Translations under genes and position numbers: made by a program
The notes under the pieces: generated by a model
Told to the model about the DNA's origin: nothing
The model's database searches: none
The model's input: the letters and a program-made list of their open reading frames with translations, nothing else
NCBI GenBank assembly: GCA_023014485.1
Contig: JAJOZX010002357.1
Coordinates: 406,501 to 470,500 of the forward strand
Length of the DNA stretch: 64,000 bases
Direction: 5' to 3'
Origin: Bathynomus jamesi
Lineage: Eukaryota > Arthropoda > Malacostraca > Isopoda > Cirolanidae
Shown here: one piece after another, positions 42,260 to 54,487 of the stretch
How positions within the stretch are numbered: position 1 is the first letter of the stretch
Layout: each line of letters opens with the position of its first letter

Positions 42260-42905
42260 AGCAAGTAAAGGAATGTATATGAATCAAATCGTCATCATTT
42301 CTGCGCTAAAGCAAACATAATTATGAGGAACTTCAGATTCTGTACAAGCGAAGCTAAATATACTCTTTTTCGTACATTCTGCATTAATAATTATAGGCAG
42401 CAACTGTGAGCTAATTATAAAAAAGGTTCTTGCAGAACCCTAAATTTACTTTGTTACGGATCTTTTAGTCCGCTACATAAGTTACATCCAAAATGTTCAG
42501 CTTTTTAAATGTTCGCTAACCACAATATCTCGAGCCTCTCTGAGTTAACAAGACGCGCTTAATGCAGTCTAATGTAAAGAATTAAAAAAACAGCTAACTG
42601 AAGAGTCGTAGCTATTCATCAGTAGAGCTTTATGTCTACTATAGTATGAGCTTCATGATATGATAATGTTTGTCTATAGCTTCACTTAACATCAATATCA
42701 GTATTTTAATTTTTTTATTTTCATTTTAGTCCTTCTTTTGGTTTTAGTTTTTATTATTATTTTTGTGATTACTTGTTTTATTACGTGTATTATTTTTGTT
42801 TTTTTTAGTGTTTTTTTGTTTGAAGTTTTTAATATTACTAGCTGTAGTATGGAAGTTATTTTGTTTTCAGGTTCAGTTTAAAAAAATTTATATATATATA
42901 TATGT
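42260..42905. other. AT-rich spacer
   Basis: No coding motif, TIR or RNA gene seen. TTTTATTTTT-rich second half. Confidence 0.4.
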
Positions 42906-42910
42906 ATGTA

Positions 42911-43986
42911 TGTTACAGTCAATGTGTGAAACCAGTCATTTCGCGTAATGCCTAAAGGCTTCAGGCATTTAGGGTAATTCGATTAAACGATTAACGACTT
43001 CTTCGTGAAGGTTAGGTTAAGTTAGGGTGGATAGGTTAGGTTAGGTTGGATTAGGTTGGTTAGATTAGGTTAGTAATGCGTATTACCTATGTTTAAGGGT
43101 CATAGGCCCAATGTTCTCTCTAAGGTCTGCGCGTGTGCGCGCGCACACAGCAAAATAAAATGCGCACAGGCTCAAGCGTATCATGAGTCACGACAGTAAA
43201 TGAAGTAATTTCAAAAATATACCGTCAAAACAAGGTCTGACCATTTGCATCAACATACTGTACTCTATAGTCGCTCTTTTAAGTATTAAACCCCTTCCGC
43301 CCGACTTCGCCGACGTCCGCGCAATTACGCAATACGGATTTTTTTTACTCTATGTATTTGCATTTTTTTTCTTTTATACATTAACGCATTGAATATAAAC
43401 CTTCTCTTTCTTATTTTTGCATAAAAACGAATAGTAATTATCTCATAATTCATAAAAAAATAAAATATTTTTTATTTTATTCCTATTTCGTGAATGGATA
43501 AAATCATGCATTAATCTTGATAGTCTATTTTAAATTGCTAAATGCTAAAAATTGTTTTGAGAAATAATAACTAAAATAGTCATTTTCAATCAATGTTATT
43601 TTTATTTTATTTCTTAATTTTGTTGAATTTTATTTTACTATTTTTTATTTTATTCATATTTTTAGAATGGATAAATTTTTTTTTTTTGAATATAGTATAA
43701 TATCGTAAACAGTTTTTTTAATATCCATTTAATAGTACCGTAATGATCGAGCTATCACCTTATGGAAATAATATTTATTAAATATTTAATATTTATATAT
43801 AGTGTTTCATTTTGAAGATAATATGCACAATTTTTCACCATGAATCTAAATGTCCGCACAAGGAAAATTTCTTGCGCACAAGGACTAAAAAAATTAGAGG
43901 GAACATTGATCATAGGTATTACTCGGAATGCCTGAAGTTTTTTAGGCATTACGTGAAATGACTGGTTTCACGCATTGACTGTAACA
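42911..43986. mobile_element. Second copy of the TGTTACAGTCAATGTGTG TIR element
   Basis: Same family as 7139-7415: identical outer ends, TAGGCATT/AATGCCT inner repeats and TTAGGTTAG runs at 43008-43078. It is split by an 802-bp hAT-type insertion at 43107-43908. Confidence 0.78.
43107..43908. mobile_element. hAT-type MITE nested in the TIR element
   Basis: Ends CCCAATGTTCTCTCTAAGG and TTAGAGGGAACATTG match hAT-style CAATGTTCCCTCTAA termini. The subterminal GCGCGTGTGCGCGCGCACAC is itself palindromic. The flanks GTCATAGG and ATCATAGG are an 8-bp duplication with one mismatch. Removing the insertion restores the sequence seen in the 7139-7415 copy. No transposase. Confidence 0.72.
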
Positions 43987-44295
43987 TATATACAGTATAT
44001 ATATATTCATTAAGGTAAAATGCCACAAATTTAAGACGAATATATTCCTTGACTTCTATAAATAATACGAATTACGGTCAAAGAATCATTTCTGAAACTG
44101 AATAAAATCGTCTGGCGAAAGCGGAGAGAAAATCAATGAAGTGGCGCAGGACTTTAAAAGGTTACATAACTTAGAAAGCAAATTTGGTTTGATTTAGTGT
44201 GAAATCGGAAACACAAATTGGTGAAAGACTAACAAACATGTCGCTAACAATATTCTCAAGTGAAACTAGTAAAACGATATACCTTACAATATATG

Positions 44296-44834
44296 CAGTG
44301 GTGTAGTGCTAAATAAAGAAGTGAGGGAACGCATTTTGAAAGTGTTACTCAGATGCAGGGGGGACAATGGCGAGCGCGGCGAGCCAATACAGCTGGGGGT
44401 CCGGGGGCACTGCAAGCTCCCCGGGAAATCTTTTGAAATCTGACCAATTTCAGGGATATTTTGAGGTCATATGCACTGGATATTAGGATATATTCCAAGG
44501 TTGAAGATGCAGTATTTCCAGTGTCATTAGATATACGACATCCAGTACGATCAATAAAAATAGCTAACAACTGGAATGATTAACTAAAAAAAAGTTAACA
44601 ACTGGTACGCCGTGGTGACTGTTTCACCAGATCTTTATAGGCTAGCATTGCCTCAGTCGAAGCTAAAAGAAATGAAACAGTTAATGATTCTTTCTCATAT
44701 TTCTTCTGGGGTGGGAATTAAAATTTCATGACGTTACAGATTTGTAAGTTCGGATTTATTTGAAATAGTGAGGGAACGCCGTTCCGTCTACCAAAAAAGT
44801 AAGGGAACGCCGTTTCCCACAGCACTACACACTG
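44296..44834. mobile_element. hAT-like non-autonomous element, 539 bp
   Basis: Ends CAGTGGTGTAGTGC and GCACTACACACTG are inverted, and inside both is a GTGAGGGAACGC/GGGAACGCCGTT block. It contains GGGGGTCCGGGGGCACTGCA. Flanks are AT-rich, so the duplication cannot be read. No transposase. Confidence 0.55.
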
Positions 44835-44838
44835 TATA

Positions 44839-44901
<63 letters not shown>

Positions 44902-44984
44902 GGTGTCCCGTAAGTCTAGAAACCATAGGGCAAAATAAGTAATTCATGTTTTTCCGTTTATGTAGTGCCCATGATGTCTTTGAG

Positions 44985-45045
<61 letters not shown>
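44828..45045. repeat. AT tracts enclosing a mariner end fragment
   Basis: Two long AT runs surround 44899-44985, which begins CAGGGTGTCCCGTAAGTCTA like a mariner left TIR but has no matching right end. The rest of the element seems to be lost into the AT repeat. Confidence 0.6.
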
Positions 45046-45046
<1 letters not shown>

Positions 45047-45049
45047 CTC

Positions 45050-45690
45050 GCGGAAGATTGTAATACTTCACTTACATGACATTTGCAATTGATTTTATAT
45101 TCACAATATAACAATTATCATATTAAATGTTTACAAAGTTTTTATAATTTAATTATTAAATATAATTGGATTATTATGAAAGGTTGGGATGTTGTAATTA
45201 AATGAAATTAATCAAATTTCGAAAACCAAGAACGACCAAGTTGGTTTCCCTTGAAAATATAATTTTAGGAGTGCCGCAAGGTCAGAATGCCAAATCTGAA
45301 ATTTAATATGCGTCAATGCTTTCTTTATTCAAAGAAAAAAGAAAATAACAGAATTACGATTATTCCGAGAGAGAACCAAAGACAATAGTTAAATACGGAA
45401 AAGATTAACTGAAAGAAAATGTTAAAAAATTATAAATAAATTATAAAATTAAGTACTTAATTTCATTGGTAATAATTAATAAATTAGTTTTATATGTTAT
45501 TAATTATTATTTTTTAATTAAATATCATTATTAATTGCTAATGCTAATTAATTATAAAATAATAGTGAATAATACAATATAGTCTAATTATTAATAATAA
45601 TTAATTGGTTAATTGTAATTGTATAAGTAAATAATGATTAAAAATAAAATTAATTTATAATTTATTTATAATTTAATTATTAACTAATTA
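45050..45690. other. Very AT-rich sequence upstream of the LDLRa exon
   Basis: TAATTA-rich DNA, likely intron or intergenic DNA. It ends in the pyrimidine tract and AG of the splice acceptor at 45712-45723. Confidence 0.45.
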
Positions 45691-45723
45691 ATTGAATATT
45701 AATCTGCTTATTATTTTTTTCAG

Positions 45724-45962
45724 GGTCCCAAAGATGATGATTCTTCTTTATTCTTCGTTCCTCTTCTCCACCTCATACCCGTTGCTCATCGCCGCACTCT
45801 CGCTCATCTTCAGCCGTTACTCCTTCGTCGGGGCGACCGCTGACGATGGATGCGACATCTCCGAGTACGCGTGCGACGATGGAGGCTGCGTCTCCCTCAG
45901 CCACTTCTGCGATGGCGTTGCTCACTGTAGGGACTACTCGGATGAGCCACCAGGATGCTCCG
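45724..45962 (+). CDS. Host exon: signal/anchor segment plus LDL-receptor class A domain
   Basis: A T-rich tract and CAG form a splice acceptor at 45721-45723, and CG|GTAGGT forms a donor at 45963. ATG at 45734 gives MMILLYSSFLFSTSYPLLIA plus a further hydrophobic stretch (signal peptide or signal anchor). CDISEYACDDGGCVSLSHFC then DGVAHCRDYSDEPPGC follows: six Cys in LDLRa spacing with the Ca-binding CDG....D.SDE acids. The exon ends in phase 1, usual for LDLRa exons. The product would be secreted or membrane-bound and bind ligand through Ca-dependent LDLRa modules; the receptor type cannot be told from one module. The frame continues past the donor to 46009 only as intron read-through. No other exon is recognisable in the window, so neighbouring exons may lie beyond 64 kb or be too short to see. 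Confidence 0.75.
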
Positions 45963-46009
45963 GTAGGTGCATCTGCGATGGTTATATGATAATAGGTATC
46001 ACCCTGTAG

Positions 46010-46593
46010 TTGCTAAGTAAATTAAGGAATAATATCAACTACATTTAATGAAGAATAAAATATTTAGTTCAGCAGTTTAGTTCCATATTTAGTTTTGTTC
46101 ATAAAATTCGCTACAAAAAGTTATTTCAGCTCGGATTTAGTCTCCCGAACCTGGTGAATATCACAAGAAATGAATATCACAAGAAATGAATAACCCTTTC
46201 CGGCCCAACGGGTCCATATGGACCTATAATAATGTTTTGCGCGTAACTCGTATAGTTTTGCCTATCGACTCCATTTGGACCAACGTGTCATTTGCCGAGG
46301 AAATTTATTAGGCAACCCTGAAAAGCGCTGTGTGGTTTATCCGTTCTCCTCACAGCTTTTTTTGTGAACGAGTCAGCGTTGGTTTGACAATAACAACACG
46401 AGCGCTACACGTTATTTTATTCTCCAAGGTAAGTACACACAATTTTATGGTTACAGAAATAAATGTTTTAAGATGGACGTGTATAGTTTTATGGTTACAG
46501 AAATAAATGTTGTAAGAAAGGTTCATTTAGAACCATTTACATTTCATTTAGAGACATGGTGAATTTATTACTAAACCTTAACTTTTATTTATT

Positions 46594-46635
<42 letters not shown>

Positions 46636-47090
46636 GTTATTGTTTTGTTTTGTTTATTTTTTTAATATGTTTAAAGCTTACATTTGCGTTTGATTCCCGT
46701 GAAAATATTGGATTTCCTAATTCGTATTTAAATCGGAATTGAAAAGATCAAATCTTAAAGAAAATATCATTCAGGACACACAAAAATTCGGCTCTGATAA
46801 AAATTACAGAAATTTTTCGGGATTTTCAAATTTACAAAAACTTTTCCTCAAAATTTAACTCGTTAACTACTCCATTTCAATGCCATCATTGAATCAGTGT
46901 GAAGTTGTGGTGGGTTTCAGTGATCGACAGAAAACCCAAATCGAGTATATACTGTACTCGATCAGAGCACCACAGGAAGTTATATGAGAACCTAATATAC
47001 TCGGTAGAAGCAGTTAAAGAGTTGAAAATATTAATGAAAATAATTTATTTTTGTAAATTTGAAATTTTTTTTTACTATTTCTGTTCACGA

Positions 47091-47141
<51 letters not shown>

Positions 47142-47600
47142 TTAAACATTTTGAACGCCGATTCCAAAAATTTGCTTCGTGGAAATAATAAGTAATAATT
47201 TATTTAATCCCTTTTGTAAGGGTAAAGATCGCTAAACTTTGCTGATCGAAACAGGAGGACGAATACATTTTCTTAAATTATCTTTTTATAATTTAAACAA
47301 TCAATAAATTATCATTAGGAACTTTCTCTCCCCTCAAGTGATATACAAAGATGGGTATAAGAAGGCGGAAGAGGTGTAGTCACCCCCACCGTGGGGGTAC
47401 ATGAATAAAACGAGGGAAGTGGTTTTGAGTGTTTTTGAGTGCCAGGGAGAGTTTTTGAGTGCCAATGCCGGTGACGTTTAACTATTTTGTGCTCCTTCTT
47501 CTTAAAAATTAACAGTGTTTGAAGTCAGTGACTCAGTGTGTTTCTGCGTCAGCAAAATTGTAAACGTGCCAAGATTACGAAGTTACAATCTAATTACATT
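46010..47600. other. AT-rich intron or intergenic sequence with trinucleotide arrays
   Basis: (ATT)n arrays at 46600-46634 and 47093-47140. At 46192 the sequence ACCCTTTCCGGCCCAACGGG resembles a piggyBac-type end, but no matching right end is visible. A tandem GTGGGTTTTGAGTG-like stretch is near 47420-47465. Confidence 0.45.
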
Positions 47601-47759
47601 ACTGATAATAGTGCATAAAAAATATCTCCAAAGTTTTCTAGCGACGTCCGGCACTACCTTCTTAGTCCTAAGAGGCGACAAGCGGTATCCGTGACGTTGA
47701 AATAACAAACGTACGAACTAACAAACAAACAAAGTCCTATAAACATACGAACGAAGGAA

Positions 47760-48505
47760 CGAGTGAATTTTAACTACATAAATTACTCTCAAACTGTCCA
47801 CCAAAGATCATGTAAACGCCCTACAATCTGAAACGAAAGACTTAGCAAGTAAATATAATTCCCCCTTTAATTTGGTACACAAAAGTAATAGTGTAATAAG
47901 AGAGGTAGAGACAGTCATAAAAGTTGTGCAACATAATAACGAGTTGTTAAGAAGTGACAATGCAAAACTGAAGTATAGAAATACAGAGCTTGACATATGC
48001 CCGCTATGAGATAAAAGACCTTAAATCTAACTCAGTAACTAAAAATAATCGCAATATGTATGGAGGCAATAAGAACCTTACTGGTGCTAATGGCACCAAT
48101 AAGTAAACGTACACTAAGTAGAGCGTGAGGGAAGAACAGGGAACAGACTTTGCTTAAACAAACAAGAACAAAGTAAGCAGCTTAGATGGTAATTCACGTC
48201 CTAATAACTTAATAATAATGGGAGTAGCTGGAATTAATAGAGAAACGAACAGTAACACTAAAAAAAAAGGTAGAGAATATAATAAAAGATAGAATGAATT
48301 TGGACAATATCAAAATCAAAAGTGTCTACAGACTGAGGAAGCAAACTCCACCAGAAAAAGCAAATTCTAGAGTAAAAGAAACGGCTGAATCTTGGACGTC
48401 CACCTCAGCTATAAAGTAATATGTGACGATGAAACTCAGAGATTTAATACCAAAACAGTGGGAGAGAACTGAAGGGGTCAAACATCTTCGTCAATGATAA
48501 TGTAC
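47760..48505 (+). pseudogene. LINE (second type) ORF1 remnant
   Basis: Broken plus-strand frames read LSTKDHVNALQSETKDLASK and REVETVIKVVQHNNELLRSD (coiled coil). Then NNLIIMGVAGI and MNLDNIKIKSVYRL follow, the RRM-like core typical of L1/Jockey-type ORF1 proteins. Frameshifts and stops (for example at 48008 and 48118) split it. A mariner inserted at 48510 separates its C-terminal part, which resumes around 49900. ORF1 binds LINE RNA in such elements. Confidence 0.55.
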
Positions 48506-48509
48506 TGTA

Positions 48510-49897
48510 CAGGGTGTTCGAAAGGTCCCGTCACCCCCTACAAAATGTACATATTGTAATACCAATTTTATTTTTGTGTGATTAATTGTATTTATATGTG
48601 TTAGGTGTAATTTAAGAAACAAGTCACTGGCAACAATTACTTTAATTACAGTAAATACAGTTACTAATTACAGTTACTAATCAAGAATATCTGTGTGCGC
48701 ACCATCATTTTCGTAACAAAGGATTATGCGCCTCCATGTGCGCTGTGAGAATCGACGCAGCATTGCTGGAGTGATTGCACCAAATGCATCTCGAACAACG
48801 TGTTTTAGTTCCTCTGTTGTGCGGTAACGCACCCGGCATACGTACTGCTTGACGAAACCCCATAACGTATTGTCACATGAAGACAGCTCTGGACTTGGGG
48901 GCGGCCTCAAGAGGGGCAGGTAAATGTTGCGAGCCACGGCCGATCCATTTGCCTCCGATCACTTCGTTGAGGAATTCCATCACATTAATGGCAAAATGAG
49001 CCGGAGCCCCGTCTTGTTGAAACCACACCCGACCAAGCATCCCTAAACGTTCGAGCTCAGGCACAAACCACTCCCGCAACATGCTAAAGTAGGCAATTTG
49101 GTTGACAGGACCATCAAAAAAATATGGACCGAACAAGTTCCTGGCAGACACTGCACCCCATATCATCAAGTGCGGTGGATGGTGTTCCAGTTCCTCAAAG
49201 AAGTGTAGATTTTCCTTGCTCCAGCAGTAAACATTTCTCATTTTGGCGCTACGGTAAATTGCACACTCATCAGAAAAAATCACTGTTCCACGTGCAGGAA
49301 TTGTTGGAAAAACTCAAAAACCGTTCACAGGCTTCATATCGTTTCTGCAGGTGTGTATCGTTTAATTCATTAACAAATGACAGGAGATATGGTTTCATGC
49401 CGAGATCTTTTGTCATGTGATCTCTCATTGTGGACATGGGGACTGCAAGTTCTTGTGATCGTTTCCGAAGTGATTTTTTCGGTGAACGAGCCACCGATGC
49501 AATCACACCTTCACATTGTTCTGCTCAACGTTGTTGGTCTTCCCGACCGTGGTCTGTCCTTGATGGAGCCAGTTTTAAACAGCTTTTTCTCCCAGCGTTA
49601 TACCGTCTTGTTTGGTGGTGCAGCCTTATTGAAGCTTGTCTTGAAATCATTCTGGATATCATGTATCGTTTTGCCAGTATGTGACCTTCATGAACCCATG
49701 TGTTCATCACTATCCTTTCCTCCAGAGTGTAAGTGGACTGGTCTGTCATTGTTCACACAACTCTAATACCCAGAAAAGAAAAAAATGTCAATGAATAACA
49801 TATAAAGTCAATTAATCACACACAAATAAAATTGGTATTACATTACTATTACAATATGTACATTTTGTAGGGGGTGACGGGACTTTTGAACACCCTG
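48510..49897 (-). mobile_element. Near full-length mariner element in LINE ORF1
   Basis: TIRs CAGGGTGTTCGAAAGGTCCC and the complement GACGGGACTTTTGAACACCCTG (minor mismatches) lie in TA flanks. About 90 bp of end sequence is shared between the two sides. The transposase is on the minus strand, 49749 to 48677. Confidence 0.92.
48677..49749 (-). pseudogene. Mariner transposase, complete length, frameshifted
   Basis: It begins MTDQSTYTLEERIVMNTWVH. The second helix-turn-helix area reads SLRKRSQELAVPMSTMRDHM. The first catalytic Asp is in MIFSDECAIYRSAKMRNVYC and the second in VWFQQDGAPAHFAINVMEFL. The third acid lies in PSPELSSCDNTLWGFVKQYV, where the usual Asp of SPDL is Glu. The end is ENDGAHTDILD. 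Frame changes occur near 49515, 49275 and 48900. About 355 codons in total, normal length. It belongs to a different subfamily from the 25.4 kb copy. Confidence 0.88.
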
Positions 49898-50319
49898 TAC
49901 TGGAAGCGAGAAGGTTCGGGAAAGTTGCCTAGTTCCTTGGAGCCAAATTAATTATCAAAGAAAAAGAGACTCCTTCAATACTTCGGCCAAACGAGTTCAC
50001 CTTCTTTATCAAAGAACATTCGAGGGTATGGAAACTTCGAAAAAAGACAACCGAAATTCGCCACACAGGAAGCATACGAATAACTCCTCCTACAATTTCT
50101 TCAGTCGACTTTCCCATTCTCAGTTTAACTAGGCGTAACTCCTTATTCTTATACTTATTCTTATGCTTATGAATAACTGATCAAAATGACATTCAACGAT
50201 AAGATTCTTCATACTATATGCCTCTATATCAATCATTTCAGTTCATTAAAAAAGTTCTATATCCACCACAGAATATTTCGAACGGGAATCGGGTGTAGGC
50301 AATTGCATAGTTTCATCGG

Positions 50320-50645
50320 TTCATGAGTTTAATATCTTTGGATTACAAAATGATATTTATAAAAACTATTTCAGTGCTAAATCTAGATATCCGGAGCTTA
50401 CCCAGGAACTATAGCTATTTATTGGCTCTTTTGCAACATTTTACGGTCAAATTTAGTGGTATAATTCTCAAAAAAACCTGGTTGAACAATAATATTAAAA
50501 ACCTGTATAATATAGATAATGACGTTGCTTATTATACTGTAAGAGCTGTTAGGTTGGGAAGCGGGTATTTCTACGTATGTACACGAAACTTACGACTCCC
50601 ATCGAAGTATTTTCTGTATGTAATAGTGATATTGAAAACCTAATT
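50320..50645 (+). pseudogene. Second-type LINE ORF2: endonuclease start
   Basis: The frame carries TISVLNLDIRSLPRNYSYLL (Asn region of APE-type nuclease) and SGIILKKTWLNNNIKN, equivalent to the ITETWL segment with the Glu lost (Lys). Open for about 100 codons, then broken. Confidence 0.6.
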
Positions 50646-50945
50646 TTTTATATATAAAACAAGATTAATGTGTATGGCTGACTTCAACATCAGTTTTCAA
50701 TCTGAAGCAATTCTCGTAAATTTTTAAACTAATTAATTTTTTTCTATATCAGTCATAATATCAGTAAACCCACTCGAGTCTGCAACTATGGTAATCTAAT
50801 AACAGAATCTACAATTAATAATATATTTATAAAAAGCAATGCTCTTAAATTCCGGAATTATAACCACAAACATCAGTGATCATTATCCTACCTAACTATA
50901 TACGATAACATTGTTCAAGTGCAGCTAAAACAACTATTGAATACT

Positions 50946-51090
50946 AAATATTTTTGGGGGTTAACAAAAGAAAACTTAGCGAGACTGTGGAAAATACTCG
51001 ATTTGACTGTGCGGAACCTATGAATGATCCAAATCATATATTTAAGTTCTTCTGTGACTCCTTATTTCATATTTTTAATACTTGCTTTCC
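50946..51090 (+). pseudogene. Second-type LINE ORF2: post-endonuclease segment
   Basis: It reads LSETVENTRFDCAEPMNDPN then HIFKFFCDSLFHIFNTCFPL. The same segment is repeated at 57679-57795 with point differences. A small TTAA-bounded MITE follows directly at 51092. Confidence 0.6.
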
Positions 51091-51091
51091 T

Positions 51092-51187
51092 TTAACCCTT
51101 TATGGCCGAACTTTTTGCGTAGGGTTGAGTCTAAATGCGTGTATTTGAAACGTTACGTATTCGACGCACAGTGCGGTAAAGGGTTAA
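51092..51187. mobile_element. 96-bp TTAA-bounded MITE
   Basis: Ends TTAACCCTTTATGGCCGAAC and CAGTGCGGTAAAGGGTTAA share TTAACCCTTTA in inverted orientation with TTAA at both borders, as in piggyBac-type elements. Inserted in the LINE between endonuclease and RT. Confidence 0.65.
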
Positions 51188-51639
51188 GGAGGAAAACAGT
51201 TTCGCGCAAGTGTTGCAAACCCATGGATCACTCCAGAAATTATCACTTCAATGAAAAACAGGGATCTTTTCCAGATGGACGACCCCACGGAATTTAGCTG
51301 AAAATTTGTATACTAATAAATTTTTATATTCTAATAACGAAAATGATATTATTTTCCTGGAGAAATATGCGCAACATTCCAAAACTACAATCTACTCAAC
51401 ATAGAAACAAATTACCTAAATTAATCAAAATTACTAACTATTATAAGAGTAAATTTTCCAAATACAAAGAAGACAACTATAAACAGTCTTATCGACTATA
51501 AACAGTCTTATCGGAAACCAAATTAAGAAAATTCAGTCGAGAAACTAAATGTTGGTAATAAGGAAATTACTGACGATATACCTATTTCAAATGCTTTAAC
51601 TAACCATTTTACCTCAATAACTGATAAGCTTCACTCACA

Positions 51640-52890
51640 TTCACTAAATATTCATTCACCGTTAGACTACATACTGTCCAGGACACTAAATTGATTTTCT
51701 TTTGTTCGTGCTACCTTTACTGAGGTCCAGAATATTATTGGTAAATTAAAAAATACAAAAAATAACATCCATAAAAAAGATAAATATTGTTAAAGATAAA
51801 ATATCCGTAATCTGGCTAAAATTATTAACCAATGTATTTCCGAGGGAATATTCCCATCAATGCTGGAAATTGGTTGTATAACACCCCTCTTTAAAGGGGT
51901 GATCCACCATTAGCAACTAATTACAGGCTGGTGTGTTCATTATCTGTATTTAGTAAAAAAATTGTAAAAACTGTAAAAAGTAGAATGCAGCACTATTTAG
52001 AATCATACAGTTTATTATCGCCATATCAAGCTGGCTTTCGTAGAACTAAAACAAATAACTATTTTAAATCTTATGGAAAGTGCAAATGTAGCTAAAGAGA
52101 ACAAAGAAATAACGAATTTTTTATCTATCGATTTGAGTAAGGCTTTTGATGTAATAACCCATAATATTCTACTTAACAAATTACATTTTTATGGCTTTAG
52201 ATGAGCTATCAGTGATTGGTTTAAAAGTTATTTGTTCATTATATATCGATTTGTATCGGTAAATAAGGTCTGCTCAGCTAAAATGATTGTTAAATATGGT
52301 GTACCCCAAGGCTTAGTCTTGGCCCACTGTTATTTTTATTATATAGAAATAATCTTCCACGCTCTTCTGATATATTTAACTTCATAATGTTTGCAGATGA
52401 TACAACTGTGTCTTTTTCTTGCAAAGATGTTAATTCGGCTATGGGTATTTTTAAATTAGGATTTATCAATCTAATGAAGTGGTTAACCTCTAATAAATTC
52501 TTTCTAAATACCAATAAAACAAATTTAATGATAAACGATATACAGTATCTTGATGAACTAAATGTTGGTGAAATCATTGTAAAGGAATGTACTGTAACAA
52601 AATTTCTTGGTGTAATGCTAGACAAAAATTTGCAGCGCAATGATCATGTAAATTTTATCTCAAGAAAAAATTTTCAAGGAGAGCTGCTATAATGTTTAAA
52701 CTTAGACATGTAGTCCCCAAATGGATTTTATTAACTCTGTATCACACTCTTGTTCTTCCTTATATAAAGTACTCTTACCGGCTTTCTTGTAACCTTACTA
52801 CAGTTAATTCACAAAGACTCGTGGGTTCTGTGCTAGAATCTTCCCAAGGTGGGAGTGTACATAGCACTTCAGCACTTCTGTTTTAAACTT
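51640..52890 (+). pseudogene. Second-type LINE ORF2: reverse transcriptase
   Basis: Readable motifs across frames: NYRLVCSLSVFSKKIVKTV, SPYQAGFRRTK, FLSIDLSKAFDVITHNILLN (first Asp), VKYGVPQG, IMFADDTTVSFSCKDVNSAM (intact FADD at about 52387) and NKTNLMINDIQYLDEL. Then come FKLRHVVPKWILLTLYHTLV and LPYIKYSYRLSC. Stops and frameshifts are frequent. The family is non-CR1, Jockey/I-like by layout. Confidence 0.75.
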
Positions 52891-52999
52891 TTCTATAGTC
52901 GATATACTAGCAACCTAGGATCGTTCCAATATCTATTAAGCAAGGAAAATTAAAACACCCGAATTGAAAGGAAAATGACGCTGCTTAGTTCGAAATAAA

Positions 53000-53500
53000 T
53001 ATATTCAACTAATAACATACATGATTCTGGAGATAATAATAATAAACACACTTCACGCTAACGGCACCAATTAGTAAACGTACACTAAATATAACACTGG
53101 GGAAGAACAGCTCAGAGAGAGAGACAGCGCTCAGACAAACAGGTTCACCACAGGATACGTGGCAAGCTAAACGTATGAAGCCTGAATATGGTTACTGAAG
53201 CAGTCCGATCCTTCTTGTTGGAATTGGGCCTCAAGTCCGTAGCTCCCAACTCGATTGCCTTTTCAGAAAAAGAGTGACTTGAATTAATAATGTATAATTT
53301 TCAAATCAGGGAACAACTTCCTGCTTGAATTTCACTACCAATAATAATCGAAATTTTAAAATACAAAACGTCCACGCTTGAATTGACAGTTTTACCAACC
53401 TTGCCGATGGTTTAGAACTCCCTAATTTAATGACGTCAGCAACGTTCTACCATAGTACTACACCCTTGTAGGGGAAATTCCGCTGACAACGCTTTAAACA
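53000..53500. other. Segment splitting the LINE C-terminus
   Basis: 53057-53135 repeats part of 48086-48165 (GTAAACGTACACTAA, GGGAAGAACAG). The rest is unassigned. It separates SQRLV of the RT end (52830) from LNRAIR (53520), so it looks like an insertion or rearranged piece of another LINE copy. Confidence 0.4.
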
Positions 53501-53509
53501 GTATTTTTG

Positions 53510-53811
53510 CCATTCTAAACCGAGCAATAAGGTAAATCGCAAAGATTTAATCAAAGTGGCACATTTTATTTTCATTTACGAGTGTAAGAACAAAATTATT
53601 AACTTGCATTGGATAAATATTTTGTAACTCACGAAACAATCTACTCATATCAGACCAGAAATAAATCAAAGCACGTTATTCCTAAAATTAGATTGTCTTC
53701 ATGTCAAAAATGACCCATTTTCGTTAGACTGAAACTATGGAATGATTTAAATACTAATATAAAAAATATATTGAACGTAAATTCGTTTAAAAACAATTTG
53801 AAATCTTGAGT
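53510..53811 (+). pseudogene. Second-type LINE ORF2: C-terminal tail
   Basis: ILNRAIR, KVAHFIFIYECKNKIINLHW and, further on, LKLWNDL-like and INLFKNNLK-like stretches align with 29655-29963, but with stops and a frameshift. An AT-rich 3' region with TAA repeats (53949-53996) follows. Confidence 0.65.
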
Positions 53812-53957
53812 AATAATAATGGGGAATACTAATAAAACAATAGGATTAAATAATGTACATTACTTTATTGTTCATTTCTCGTGTCTAACATCGAATTCTT
53901 TGTACTGTATTGGTATCACATCTTCAATAATGACTTTGTCTGTATTTGTTTTGTAGC

Positions 53958-53996
<39 letters not shown>

Positions 53997-54300
53997 TTAA
54001 GATTAATATTTACAATATTTTCACTATTCATTCGTTTGTGTATTAGTCATACTTTGAACGTGACTTATATGCCATGTAATAAAGGCCAAATTATATAAAA
54101 CAAATAGGCCACTTGACAGTATTATTTATATTATTGTGTTATTGTAACATAACAGTAATTGGAAAATTGTATTATTGTACTCGGAACATAAAAAAAATTG
54201 TAATATTTTAATATTTATTTTGGAAATAAATTTATAAAAGTAAATAAATAAAAAATAAATATCATCAAAGTGATTTAATGATTTCACACTGATTTAACTT

Positions 54301-54341
54301 CATTCATATATATATATATATATAAATATATATATATATAA

Positions 54342-54386
<45 letters not shown>

Positions 54387-54487
54387 CGTGCGTGCGTGTG
54401 TGGTATGAATTCCCTGACGAGGTGTATTGTTGGATACACAAAAGAACTTGAAATAATTTTTTTTCTTTTTCTTTGTGGGTTTGCATC

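Noticed and set aside
46192..46460. Another piggyBac-type MITE starting ACCCTTTCCGGCCC
   Set aside because: The TTAA is imperfect and I could not find an inverted right end, so the call is not supportable.
47808..47996. Minus-strand hydrophobic 62-codon frame as a host gene
   Set aside because: The plus strand reads as LINE ORF1 coiled coil with family-like neighbours; the minus frame is its shadow.
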